Source of the DNA: Sphingomonas sp. SRS2
GTDB taxonomy: Bacteria; Pseudomonadota; Alphaproteobacteria; Sphingomonadales; Sphingomonadaceae
NCBI RefSeq assembly: GCF_000971055.1
Contig: NZ_LARW01000120.1
Coordinates: 1-38,175 of the forward strand
Direction of reading: 5' to 3'
Length of the DNA stretch: 38,175 nucleotides
Program-made: the position numbers and the translations under genes
The notes under the pieces: generated by a model
Seen by the model: only the letters and a program-made list of their open reading frames with translations
What the model was told of the DNA's origin: nothing
The model's database searches: none
Part shown: positions 26,517 through 34,753 of the stretch, piece by piece
How the letters are laid out: each line of letters opens with the position of its first letter
Numbering within the stretch: position 1 is the first letter of the stretch

Positions 26517-26791
26517 CAGGCGGTGGCCTTCATGGCTGCGATGAAATCATCAACGCCACCGCCTGCCGCCTCGGGGTTGCGCGACATCAGCATGACCGCA
26601 TTGAAGAAGGCGATCAGCGGGTCGATCTTTGCCTTTCCGGCGATTTGCTTCGTGATGACCACGGCATTACCCCGCTGTTCGGCCTTCGCGTTGCCGGCGC
26701 ACCAGTCCATCAAGGGCTGGTCGGCATGAAGGATCGTCTTGTCTTTGAGCTTTCGCTCGCTGCCGATATGGGGTAGCCGGTCGGGCGACAA
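26516..26791 (-). pseudogene. Terminase large subunit, C-terminal fragment
   Basis: Only about the last 80 residues remain. The section from [20 protein letters not shown] through [20 protein letters not shown] to FFNAVMLMS is typical of the nuclease-domain end of HK97-type large terminases, which are normally over 500 aa. The frame opens with a TTG at 26791 and has no plausible start or ATPase domain. The gene continues directly into the portal start, the usual phage order. The upstream end is a deletion scar between about 26758 and 26784. Confidence 0.8.
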
Positions 26792-26831
26792 GCTGGCGCG
26801 CTATCAGGAAGAGATCGAGGCCAACCCGCTC

Positions 26832-27155
26832 ATGGCGAAGTCGCTGATCGACCAGCCTGATACGTTCGAACGATCGATTCCGGTCTTCACCTATGAAGGT
26901 GCCGACATCATCGAATGCGCATGCGAGGAGCTGGGCTGGCCCAACGTCACGCACGACGGCCGGATGATGTATGAAAACAGTTTCACGCCGGATCGCGCCC
27001 AAGCCCTCCGCTGGGCGATCAAGTCCGCTCGCTCCGGTATAGAAGCCTGGGCGACCAATGTCGCCGAACGAACGGCGGCACTGATCGAGGCGCGCACGCA
27101 TCTCGCCCGTCGGCAGGGTGATCTGCGTACCCTGCTGTCGCGCGAGGCGGCATGA
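26832..27155 (+). CDS. Hypothetical phage protein, probably 5'-truncated
   Basis: The 107-aa product from ATG 26832 is unrecognised and helical, with IKSARSGIEAWATNVAERTA near the middle. The frame is open further upstream to 26739, and sequence that looks coding ([15 protein letters not shown]) starts right at the scar of the terminase stub on the other strand. So the original N-terminus was probably lost. The stop overlaps a following ATG (27152). Confidence 0.5.
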   Translation: MAKSLIDQPDTFERSIPVFTYEGADIIECACEELGWPNVTHDGRMMYENSFTPDRAQALRWAIKSARSGIEAWATNVAERTAALIEARTHLARRQGDLRTLLSREAA

Positions 27156-27277
27156 CCGACGTCGACCTATTCGGTCAGCCGACGATGCAACGCGACGCGA
27201 TCTTCGTCGGCGGGAAGTCTGACAGCAAGCCGCGCGCGGCTACGCGCCGAAATCTTCAGGGGAGTGAGGTTTGCTAA
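27152..27277 (+). pseudogene. Short phage ORF, probably 3'-truncated
   Basis: The 41-aa frame MTDVDLFGQPTMQRDAIFVG... begins in ATGA overlap with the preceding gene, as coupled phage genes do. After about residue 30 it runs into the 3' end of a convergent gene (27240-27533). The start looks genuine and the end does not. A deletion near 27220-27245 is the likely cause. No family was recognised. Confidence 0.4.
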
Positions 27278-27533
27278 GCCAATCGAGAGACATCTGCGAC
27301 ATCCATCCGCTAAATGTTTCGGGATCAACCGCCGTTATGAATATGGTTGAGCCTTCAGACTGAAGCGGCCGAAGTTGAGTATACAATTGTTGGGAACTCA
27401 TGGTCGTATAGACCAGATATTGATAGCCGTGGAAACGTAGCCAGTCCTTGCACCGGCCTAGTACAGCCTGAACCTTGTCGTGATCCAACTCAGGATCCCA
27501 ACTGAACGAAATCAGCACATAACCGGCGCTCAT
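27240..27533 (-). CDS. Small SinR/Cas2-like ferredoxin-fold candidate
   Basis: The 97-aa product starts with a hydrophobic strand (GYVLISFSW), then a helix with a conserved-looking charge pattern. TTMSSQQLYTQLRPL and the strand STIFITAVDPETFSGWMSQM follow. The strand-helix-strand order and the final acidic, GW-containing end recall small ferredoxin-fold proteins annotated as SinR family or Cas2-like. The resemblance is weak and made by eye. It overlaps the upstream two-TM gene by 4 bp (ATGA). Base composition is more AT-rich than the tail genes. Confidence 0.6.
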   Translation of the reverse strand: MSAGYVLISFSWDPELDHDKVQAVLGRCKDWLRFHGYQYLVYTTMSSQQLYTQLRPLQSEGSTIFITAVDPETFSGWMSQMSLDWLSKPHSPEDFGA

Positions 27534-27907
27534 CGCTTACCCTCGGTAGGGCTGACCAGCCCCGGCCGATTGTCCGCAGGCGGCAAAGTATTCTTAGCCT
27601 GTTCTTCTAACCGGCGATATTCCAGAAACTCGGCTCCTTCGAGCATAGCTTGTGCCGGGTTACGCTCAGCATAAGCTTGCGTCGATTTTACCCACCACGC
27701 GCATAGTCCGGTCGCCGCTGCGCCGGCGAGCATCAACGCGACATTGAGCGTGGCGCTCTCGCCCAAGCGGCAAACGACAACGATCCAGACCCCTACGGTT
27801 GCGATCGTCGCGTGACTCGTTTTCGCAACAACGCCCTTGCCAAGCTTCACCTCGCGGCCAGCTTGAAGAACTCTGTTGAGAGTAACGGAGGGATCTTCGT
27901 CTGACAC
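27530..27907 (-). CDS. Two-TM membrane protein, unknown function
   Basis: The 125-aa product from GTG 27907 has a basic N-terminal part (LQAGREVKLGKGVVAKTS), two hydrophobic helices separated by a very short turn (about residues 36-50 and 54-72), and a charged C-terminal tail. The frame is open to 28102, but the extra part is Arg-rich and overlaps the divergent gene. The start is uncertain. It is coupled to the 97-aa gene, so the two products probably act together. Confidence 0.55.
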   Translation of the reverse strand: MSDEDPSVTLNRVLQAGREVKLGKGVVAKTSHATIATVGVWIVVVCRLGESATLNVALMLAGAAATGLCAWWVKSTQAYAERNPAQAMLEGAEFLEYRRLEEQAKNTLPPADNRPGLVSPTEGKR

Positions 27908-28018
27908 GCACCCGGAATAACCGGCTGTTCTCCCGCCGTCCAGCCGGACTGACGCCGGGGGGCGTTTGACCCGCCCTATTTGAAGCCGCAGCCGTCCGAC
28001 TAGCTTTGTCGCGGCGGC

Positions 28019-28597
28019 ATGGATACGAAACGGGAGGCGATCGCTGGCCATTTCAGGGGGTTTCTGATGCAAGATCGGTTTCAGACACAGTTGATGCAAC
28101 ATCCGCTCATGATAGCGGGCATGCTGTTCGCTGCAGCTACCGGAGCGATGGGGTTCGCGTCGTTAGCACCAGATACATACGAGGTACCGGCCGCGCCGGC
28201 AGTCCGGGAAGACGTTGGCCCGGAGCTCGCGCAGCTCCGGGCTGATATGGTGCAGTTGGAGCGGAGCCTCGCGCGCGCGCCCGCTGCGCCCTCGCCCGAT
28301 AATGCCGCCGTTCGGAAGGATGTCGCGCTGCTCCGAGAACGCCTCGGTTCCATCGAGGCACGTCAGCGCGCGATTGAGCGAGTGATAATTGCAAGCCCCG
28401 CAAAGTCATTAGAGTTACCAATGATGCGAAAGGACATCGCGGATCTGAGGGCATCTCGCGAGCGAGAAGCAACCTATTTCTCCCAAAGCATCGATCGTAT
28501 TTACGATTTCAACAAATGGTTCTTGGGGGGCATCGTGATCAGCTTGATGCTGATGGCTCTTGATCGCTTCTTTGGTGGGCGCGGTCGCCTGGGTTGA
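28019..28597 (+). CDS. TM-coiled-coil-TM protein, unknown function
   Basis: The 192-aa product has a hydrophobic segment at about residues 29-49 (PLMIAGMLFAAATGAMGF) and a charged helical region with heptad-like spacing (about 65-165; LAQLRADMVQLERSLAR, LLRERLGSIEARQRAIERV). A second TM segment near the end (WFLGGIVISLMLMALDRFF) precedes a basic tail. Both ends in the membrane with a soluble coiled coil between suggests a sensor, spacer or oligomeric pore component. It is the only + strand gene in this block. No family was recognised. Confidence 0.65.
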   Translation: MDTKREAIAGHFRGFLMQDRFQTQLMQHPLMIAGMLFAAATGAMGFASLAPDTYEVPAAPAVREDVGPELAQLRADMVQLERSLARAPAAPSPDNAAVRKDVALLRERLGSIEARQRAIERVIIASPAKSLELPMMRKDIADLRASREREATYFSQSIDRIYDFNKWFLGGIVISLMLMALDRFFGGRGRLG

Positions 28598-28633
28598 CCG
28601 GCCGCGCAAAGATTTTGATCGGCGCGCGAGTTT

Positions 28634-28828
28634 TTATGCCTTCTTGCGATTGTAGAGCCCCGAAAAACTCGGGCGCATTACCCGAGATTTGTTCGCTACC
28701 ATCGTGTCATAAGCGCTGCGTTCGGTGTCGGAGATCGTGCCGTCGACGATCTTCCCGATAAGGTCTTCGACCTTCCGATCTCGCGAATATCCGGCCCGAA
28801 AATTGGATTGCTGCTTCACATCGCTCAT
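28634..28828 (-). CDS. Small hypothetical protein
   Basis: The 64-aa basic product starts MSDVKQQSNFRAGYSRDRK and ends SFSGLYNRKKA. It contains a short helical motif (VEDLIGKIVDGTISDTERSAY). ATG 28828 has a clear AGGAGG site 10 bp upstream; the longer frame to 28891 does not. It has no TM segment and no recognised family. Confidence 0.6.
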   Translation of the reverse strand: MSDVKQQSNFRAGYSRDRKVEDLIGKIVDGTISDTERSAYDTMVANKSRVMRPSFSGLYNRKKA

Positions 28829-28927
28829 ATGCCAAGCGCCTCCTGAACACACCTTGAATCGAAACGGAATCGCACGCAACCAATTTCGCATGGCGCGAAA
28901 TGTTCCAAGGTTGCGGGCCGGTAGCGG

Positions 28928-29857
28928 CTATCCCCGCTGACGGCAAGCGATTGCCAGAGCCGCCATCGCCGCAAGTGCCCTGACGACTTCGACGGGCTGG
29001 ATTCCGAAAGCCTGATCCGGTGCGAAATGATCGACCTTGTCATTCGTTGCCGACACTACCCCCCACGGCGTGTCGACCCCGTCGACTTGGATTGGGACCG
29101 CGGCCATGGAGCGATAACGGATGACATCGCCAGGCTTCGAAACATTGGCAGCCGAACCGAAGACCGCGCGGAGGCCGGGCGTTTGAAGATCTGGCACGAC
29201 GACCTCATCTAGGTTTGCATAGCAAGATCCTGCTATGCCGGTGCCAGCCTCCCAGGACCTCGCGTCCACGATAGAACATTCAATAGCTCGCACCTGGGCT
29301 ATGCAGCGCAACATCGTCCGACCGTCGACTTCCTCGGCGCGATAGACGCAGACAGTCCATATGTCGGCTTGGGCGAAGCCCATCGCGATCGGAATGGACC
29401 GTCGGCAGGCATCGATCATGCGCTCGACCAAGGCTGCATCTGTAAGAGCCGCTACGCTGATACCGCGCTCGATCACGCCGCGAGCGAGGTCCATGACCTG
29501 ATAGAGGCCGACCATCTTAGTAAATTCGCTATCGAAGCTGTCGAGGTATGACAGGCTGTCTTCCACGTCGCGAGCATGTTCGATCGCGCCGTGGGCAATC
29601 CTCAACTCCTCTGAGGCATCGTCATCGACTATCGCAGACCAAATTGCGCCAATAGCGACGATTGCCGTCGCGCCGATACCAGCAAGCTGCCAGCCGGTCG
29701 GCCCAGTCGCGGCGAACTCCGCGAATTGCGCCACCCCAGCGACGGCCGCCGCCCCGATCACCAGAACAAAGCGGACGATGCGAGAAGTCACTTTTGCACG
29801 AGTCAGGCGGCGGCCGATCGTCGCTATAAGCTGCTTGGAGTGTTGCTTCGAATCCAT
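28928..29857 (-). CDS. Two-TM protein with C-terminal GAF-like domain
   Basis: The 309-aa product has a basic N-terminus, two TM helices (about residues 29-48 and 55-77), a helical linker (about 80-150) and a C-terminal domain of GAF type. The latter holds DIWTVCVYRAEE, EAGTGIAGSCYANLDEVVVP and YRSMAAVPIQVDGVDTPWGV. GAF domains bind small ligands such as cyclic nucleotides, or sense redox or light. There is no kinase, cyclase or effector domain, so this is a sensor without a visible output, or a membrane effector gated by a ligand. ATG 29857 follows AGGGG. It lies 143 bp downstream of tRNA-Pro(CGG) on the same strand. Confidence 0.75.
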   Translation of the reverse strand: MDSKQHSKQLIATIGRRLTRAKVTSRIVRFVLVIGAAAVAGVAQFAEFAATGPTGWQLAGIGATAIVAIGAIWSAIVDDDASEELRIAHGAIEHARDVEDSLSYLDSFDSEFTKMVGLYQVMDLARGVIERGISVAALTDAALVERMIDACRRSIPIAMGFAQADIWTVCVYRAEEVDGRTMLRCIAQVRAIECSIVDARSWEAGTGIAGSCYANLDEVVVPDLQTPGLRAVFGSAANVSKPGDVIRYRSMAAVPIQVDGVDTPWGVVSATNDKVDHFAPDQAFGIQPVEVVRALAAMAALAIACRQRG

Positions 29858-29939
29858 GCCCAAAGGCCCCTAGCCCGGGCTGCGCGATGCGTCTGCCCCC
29901 GCAACGATATACGGGCGCCGACAAGGAACGTCCAGTTTG

Positions 29940-29961
29940 GCACCGGACTGACACCGGAATA
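29940..29961. repeat. Tandem CACCGGA repeats near attR
   Basis: GCACCGGACTGACACCGGAA lies 40 bp from attR and resembles the ACACCGGA pair at 16657-16676 near attL, in the same orientation. They may be arm-binding sites of the lost integrase. Confidence 0.4.
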
Positions 29962-29999
29962 AGGAAATGCCGTGAGGGTCTGAAACCTAGAGAAATCCG

Positions 30000-30048
30000 T
30001 GGTCGGGGAGAGAGGATTCGAACCTCCGGCCCCTGCCTCCCGAAGGCA
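30000..30048. repeat. attR: 49-bp copy within tRNA-Pro(CGG)
   Basis: It is the right copy of the 49-bp direct repeat. It supplies the 3' part of the intact tRNA, from the anticodon loop to CCA, while the 5' part to 30076 is chromosomal. Confidence 0.95.
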
Positions 30049-30076
30049 GTGCTCTACCAGGCTGAGCTACTCCCCG
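30000..30076 (-). tRNA. tRNA-Pro (anticodon CGG), phage integration target
   Basis: Minus strand: CGGGGAG acceptor arm, D-arm GTAGCTCAGCCTGGTAGAGC, anticodon stem CTGCC/GGCAG with loop TTCGGGA (anticodon CGG), T-arm GGAGGTTCGAATCCTCT, and CTCCCCGA with encoded CCA. Its 3' portion is in the element's 49-bp repeat, so integration restored the gene. Confidence 0.97.
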
Positions 30077-30135
30077 ACGGAGATCCGGTCGTTTTCTGTG
30101 GCTCGGGAGCCGACCGGATTGAGCCAAGTCGGGGC

Positions 30136-30164
30136 CCTATAGGGGGGCGGCCGATTCCATGCAA
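30136..30164 (-). promoter_or_regulatory. Promoter of tRNA-Pro(CGG)
   Basis: On the minus strand TTGCAT (30159-30164) and TATAGG (30136-30141) are spaced by 17 bp, giving a 5' leader of about 50 nt. A hairpin with arms ATCCGGTCG/CGACCGGAT (30084-30119) lies in that leader. Since the natural downstream flank was displaced by integration, transcription from here now runs into the prophage. Confidence 0.5.
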
Positions 30165-30225
30165 GAGGGTCTGCTCGCAGATCGCCGCTCGCTTGCGCGG
30201 TTGTCTGGCGGTCGTGGAATAGGCT

Positions 30226-31482
30226 CTAGGCAGCGGCGGCGCGCGGCGCCTTTCGGGCGATCGTCACCGCCATCAGCGCCGCTAGAATGCCGAACGCGCC
30301 GGCGATGGTGAAGGCGAGCAGATAGCTTCCGGTCTCTGCACGGATCAGGCCCGCGCCGAAGGCTGCGATCGCGGCGCCGATCTGGTGGCCGGTCATGATC
30401 CAGCCGAAGACGATCGGCGCCTTTGCCTCGCCGAAATGCCGGTTGGCCAGCGCCATGGTCGGCGGCACCGTGGCGATCCAGTCGAGCCCATAGAAGACCG
30501 CGAACAGCAGCAGGCCGGTCGGCTGGAAATCGAGCGCCGGCAGCGCCATCAGCGAGATGCCGCGCAGTGCATAATAGATGAACAGCAGCTTGCGAGGATC
30601 ATAGCGGTCGGTCAGCCAGCCAGAGGCGGTGGTGCCGACAAGGTCGAACAGGCCCATCAGCGAGAGCAGCCCCGCCGCCTGCACCGGCGAGATGCCGTTG
30701 TCGCCGCAATAGGCGATCAAATGGGTGCCGACGAGGCCGTTGGTGGTGAGACCGCAGATCAGGAACGTCCCGAACAGCATCCAGAACATCGGCGTCCGCG
30801 CCGCGGCGACCAGCGTATCGATAGCCAGCATCGCCCCGCGCGGGTGAGCGGGGGCGGGCGTGCCCGCCGCCTCGCCATAACGGACCGTGCCGATCGCGGC
30901 GGGGCTTTCCGGCATCAGCAGCCACACGACGGGTATCAGGAACAGGGTGACTATGCCGACGGTCAGCGCGACCGGGGTCCAGGCGCCGTTGCGGGTCAGC
31001 CAGGCCATGATCGGCAGGAAGACCAGCGCTCCGGTTGCGGTGCTTGCGGTGAGCAGGCCCATCATCAGGCCGCGCCGCGCCGCGAACCAGCGGTTGACGA
31101 TCGTCGCGCCGAGCACGGGGGCTATCGCGCCGGTACCGATCCCCGACACCACGCCCCAGCTGAGGATATAGTGCCAGCTTTCGGTCATCCACAGGCTGGC
31201 GAGGGTCGATGTGGCCATCAGCGCCAGCGCCCATAACATCGTCCGGCGCACGCCGAAGCTCTGCATCAGCGCGGCCGCGAAGGGCCCGCTCAACCCGTAG
31301 AGGAAGATGCCGACCGCCGCCGCGAAGGAGATCGTCGCACGGTCCCAGCCGAAGGCGAGTTCGAGCGGCACGATCATCACGCTCGGCGCCGATCGTAGCG
31401 CCGCCGCAACCAGCAGCGTCACGAATGTGACCGCGATGACGATGAAGGCGTATTTCTGGCCAGAGGCGCGGCGATGAAGCAT
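30226..31482 (-). CDS. MFS transporter
   Basis: The 418-aa product has 12 predicted TM segments in two halves. The loop 2-3 motif is degenerate (QSFGVRRTMLW), with a second copy in the C-half (GWLTDRYDPRKLL). It resembles the monocarboxylate/oxalate-formate antiporter-type MFS (RSAPSVMIVPLELAFGWDRATIS at the start, and GTGAIAPVLGATIVNRWF). Substrate is unknown. The frame is open to GTG 31536; ATG 31482 is used because it starts just before the first TM region, but no good SD was seen. A 14-bp palindrome lies just upstream. Confidence 0.85.
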   Translation of the reverse strand: MLHRRASGQKYAFIVIAVTFVTLLVAAALRSAPSVMIVPLELAFGWDRATISFAAAVGIFLYGLSGPFAAALMQSFGVRRTMLWALALMATSTLASLWMTESWHYILSWGVVSGIGTGAIAPVLGATIVNRWFAARRGLMMGLLTASTATGALVFLPIMAWLTRNGAWTPVALTVGIVTLFLIPVVWLLMPESPAAIGTVRYGEAAGTPAPAHPRGAMLAIDTLVAAARTPMFWMLFGTFLICGLTTNGLVGTHLIAYCGDNGISPVQAAGLLSLMGLFDLVGTTASGWLTDRYDPRKLLFIYYALRGISLMALPALDFQPTGLLLFAVFYGLDWIATVPPTMALANRHFGEAKAPIVFGWIMTGHQIGAAIAAFGAGLIRAETGSYLLAFTIAGAFGILAALMAVTIARKAPRAAAA

Positions 31483-31491
31483 TACGGGCAG

Positions 31492-31505
31492 GTACCGATC
31501 GGTAC
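31492..31505. promoter_or_regulatory. Palindrome upstream of the MFS gene, possible operator
   Basis: GTACCGATCGGTAC is a perfect 14-bp palindrome ending 10 bp before the ATG at 31482. Its position between promoter and start suits a repressor of the TetR, MarR or LacI type, but no regulator gene is adjacent. If the longer GTG start is used, the palindrome is inside the coding region. Confidence 0.35.
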
Positions 31506-31582
31506 GCAAGGGTGCAACCCCATATTTGTCCGCCACCCCAGCCCGTCGCTGGAGCTTCGCGTAAAGGCTTCCAGTCTTCTCT

Positions 31583-31675
31583 AGTCATTCCTGCGAAGGC
31601 GCGAATCCAAAAAAGTGTGGCGTACTAAGCCGAATGTGCCGTCGTCCATGGATCCCCCTTTGCGCAGGACGACGG
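31583..31675. repeat. Degenerate dispersed intergenic repeat
   Basis: GTCATTCCTGCGAAGGC and CGAATCCA at 31584-31608 and CCATGGATCCCCCTTTGCG with GGACGAC at 31646-31672 form the two halves of a decayed inverted repeat of the GTCATTCCCGCGAAGGCGGG type, common in alphaproteobacterial gaps. Confidence 0.5.
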
Positions 31676-31686
31676 TCGTCCAATTG

Positions 31687-31714
31687 AAAAGGCCCCGCCA
31701 TTTCTGACGGGGCC
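31687..31714 (-). terminator. Rho-independent terminator of ppa
   Basis: Minus strand: GGCCCCGTCA and TGGCGGGGCC arms followed by TTTT, 29 bp beyond the ppa stop. Confidence 0.85.
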
Positions 31715-31742
31715 CTCAATCAATATCGCTGTGGACGGAGCT

Positions 31743-32282
31743 TCAGGCCGCCTTGGCCTTCTTCGCCGCCTCGATCGCTTCGAGAACGATCTGGCGGGCT
31801 TCGTCGGCATCGCCCCACTTGCCGATCCGCACCCACTTCTTGGGTTCGAGATCCTTATAGTGGGTGAAGAAATGCTCGATCTGCTGCATCACGATCTCGG
31901 GCAGATCGTCCTTCTCGCCAACATTCGAATAATAGGGGAAGGTGCCGTCCACCGGCACGGTCAGCAGCTTCTCATCACCGCCGGCCTCGTCCTCCAGCTT
32001 CAGGACCGCGATCGGGCGGACGCGAACGACGCAGCCCGGCACGAACGGCGAGCGCGCAACGACCAGCGCGTCGAGCGCGTCGCCATCGGGCGACAGCGTG
32101 TGCGGCACGAAGCCGTAATTGCAAGGATAACGCATCGGCGTGTGCAGGATGCGATCGACGAACAACGCGCCCGACTTCTTGTCGAACTCATATTTCACCG
32201 GTTCGCCGCCGACGGGCACTTCGATGATGACGTTGAGGCTGTTGGGCGGATCGTCGCCCACGGGGATGAGGTCGATATTCAT
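31743..32282 (-). CDS. ppa: Inorganic pyrophosphatase
   Basis: The enzyme hydrolyses pyrophosphate to phosphate, pulling forward nucleic-acid and aminoacyl-tRNA synthesis. The 179-aa product is the normal length for the soluble family I enzyme. It has the signature DGDALDALV (metal-binding aspartates, residues 66-74), YEFDKKSG and the late KDLEPKKWV. The minus frame is open to 33599, but that part is antisense to hisS; ATG 32282 gives the known N-terminus [12 protein letters not shown] possible promoter TTGGCA-N17-TAAAGG (32318-32290, minus) lies close to the start. It is divergent from hisS. Confidence 0.97.
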   Translation of the reverse strand: MNIDLIPVGDDPPNSLNVIIEVPVGGEPVKYEFDKKSGALFVDRILHTPMRYPCNYGFVPHTLSPDGDALDALVVARSPFVPGCVVRVRPIAVLKLEDEAGGDEKLLTVPVDGTFPYYSNVGEKDDLPEIVMQQIEHFFTHYKDLEPKKWVRIGKWGDADEARQIVLEAIEAAKKAKAA

Positions 32283-32414
32283 GGCCGGGCCTTTATGCTG
32301 CACCGCAAGGAATGCCAAGCCGTAAAGCGGCCGATCCGGCGGATTTCCGCGATGGAACGGATTGGTGCGCGTCAAGCTTTCCTCTCCCCGCAAAATTGCT
32401 TTAAGGGCGCGACG

Positions 32415-33662
32415 ATGAGCAAGATCGAAACACCGCGTCCGATCCGGGGCACGCAGGACATGCTGGGCGAGCAGGCGCTGCGGTTCGGTCATGTCGTCGA
32501 GACCTTCGACCGGGTGCGCCGCCTGTACGGTTTCGGACGTGTCGAGGTGCCGGTGTTCGAGCCGACCGCGGTGTTCGCCCGCTCGTTGGGCGAGACCACC
32601 GACGTCGTGTCCAAGGAGATGTACAGCTTCGAGGATCGCGGCGGCGATTCGGTGACGCTGCGTCCCGAGTTCACCGCCGGGCTGTGCCGCGCCTATCTGA
32701 CCGAGGGCTGGCAGCAGCATATCCCGCTCAAGATCGCGACCCACGGGCCGCTGTTCCGCTATGAGCGCCCGCAAAAGGGCCGCTACCGCCAGTTCCACCA
32801 GCTCGACGCCGAGGTGATCGGCTCGGCTGAACCGCAGGCCGATGTCGAGTTGCTCGCATTGGCCGACCAGCTGCTGCGCGAACTGGGGGTGTCGGACGGG
32901 GTGACGCTGACGCTCAACACGCTGGGCGACGGCGAGACGCGCGATGCCTGGCGCGCGGCGCTGGTCGCGCATTTCGAGAAGCATAGAGGCGAATTGTCCG
33001 AGGACAGCATCGAGCGCCTTGCCAAAAATCCGCTGCGCATCCTCGATTCGAAGGACCCGCGCGACCGGCCGGTCGCCGACGCCGCCCCCGAGATCGACGC
33101 CTATCTGTCGGCCGAGGCGGGCGCCTTCTTCGAGGCGGTGACGAAGGGGCTCGAAGCCGCCGGCATCGCCTGGACCCGCAACGCCCGGCTGGTGCGCGGG
33201 CTCGACTATTATCGCCACACCGCGTTCGAGTTCGTCACCGACCGGCTCGGTGCGCAGGGCACGGTGCTCGGCGGCGGCCGCTATGACGGGCTGATCGAGA
33301 CGCTGGGCGGGCCGCCCACCCCGGCGGTCGGCTGGGCGGCGGGGATCGAGCGGCTGGCGATGCTGATCGACGCGCCCGATCCCGAGCGGATCGACGTCGC
33401 GGTGGTGCCGATGGGCGAAGCGGCACAGGGGGTCGCGACGAGCATCCTCGCCGATCTGCGCCGCGCAGGAATCGCCGCCGACATGGCCTATAAGGGCAAT
33501 ATGAAGAAGCGGATGCAGAAGGCTGATGCTTCGGGTGCGCTCTGGGCGGTGATCATCGGCGACGACGAGGTCGCGAAGGGCGAGGTCGGGCTCAAGCATC
33601 TGTCCGATCAGACACAGCGATGGGTGCGGATCGACGCGCTGGTCGAAACGCTGAGGGTCTGA
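32415..33662 (+). CDS. hisS: Histidine--tRNA ligase
   Basis: HisS charges tRNA-His. The 415-aa class II synthetase shows motif 1 ([20 protein letters not shown]), TLRPEFTAG, motif 2 ([20 protein letters not shown]), the histidine-specific [13 protein letters not shown] and motif 3 ([12 protein letters not shown]), then the anticodon-binding domain (about residues 320-415). The frame is open back to 31731; ATG 32415 gives the known start [17 protein letters not shown]. prfA follows after 5 bp, so the two are likely co-transcribed. Confidence 0.97.
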   Translation: MSKIETPRPIRGTQDMLGEQALRFGHVVETFDRVRRLYGFGRVEVPVFEPTAVFARSLGETTDVVSKEMYSFEDRGGDSVTLRPEFTAGLCRAYLTEGWQQHIPLKIATHGPLFRYERPQKGRYRQFHQLDAEVIGSAEPQADVELLALADQLLRELGVSDGVTLTLNTLGDGETRDAWRAALVAHFEKHRGELSEDSIERLAKNPLRILDSKDPRDRPVADAAPEIDAYLSAEAGAFFEAVTKGLEAAGIAWTRNARLVRGLDYYRHTAFEFVTDRLGAQGTVLGGGRYDGLIETLGGPPTPAVGWAAGIERLAMLIDAPDPERIDVAVVPMGEAAQGVATSILADLRRAGIAADMAYKGNMKKRMQKADASGALWAVIIGDDEVAKGEVGLKHLSDQTQRWVRIDALVETLRV

Positions 33663-33667
33663 CGCGC

Positions 33668-34745
<1,078 letters not shown>

Positions 34746-34753
<8 letters not shown>

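Larger units (their letters stand above)
16517..30048. mobile_element. Defective prophage integrated at tRNA-Pro(CGG)
   Basis: A 49-bp exact direct repeat at 16517-16565 and 30000-30048 duplicates the 3' part of tRNA-Pro(CGG), from the anticodon loop to the encoded CCA, and bounds 13.5 kb of phage-type genes. The complete tRNA is on the right. Inside are HicAB, terminase and portal/tape-measure remnants, tail-tip genes, a lysis cassette and unknown cargo. I found no integrase, excisionase, repressor, replication, capsid or complete packaging gene, so the element is probably unable to excise or form particles alone. The original phage was probably a tailed phage with an HK97-type head module, judging from the portal and terminase remnants. 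Confidence 0.92.

Noticed and set aside
32280-32420. Longer hisS (from 31731) and longer ppa (from 33599)
   Set aside because: Each extension is antisense to the other gene; the conserved N-termini start at 32415 and 32282.
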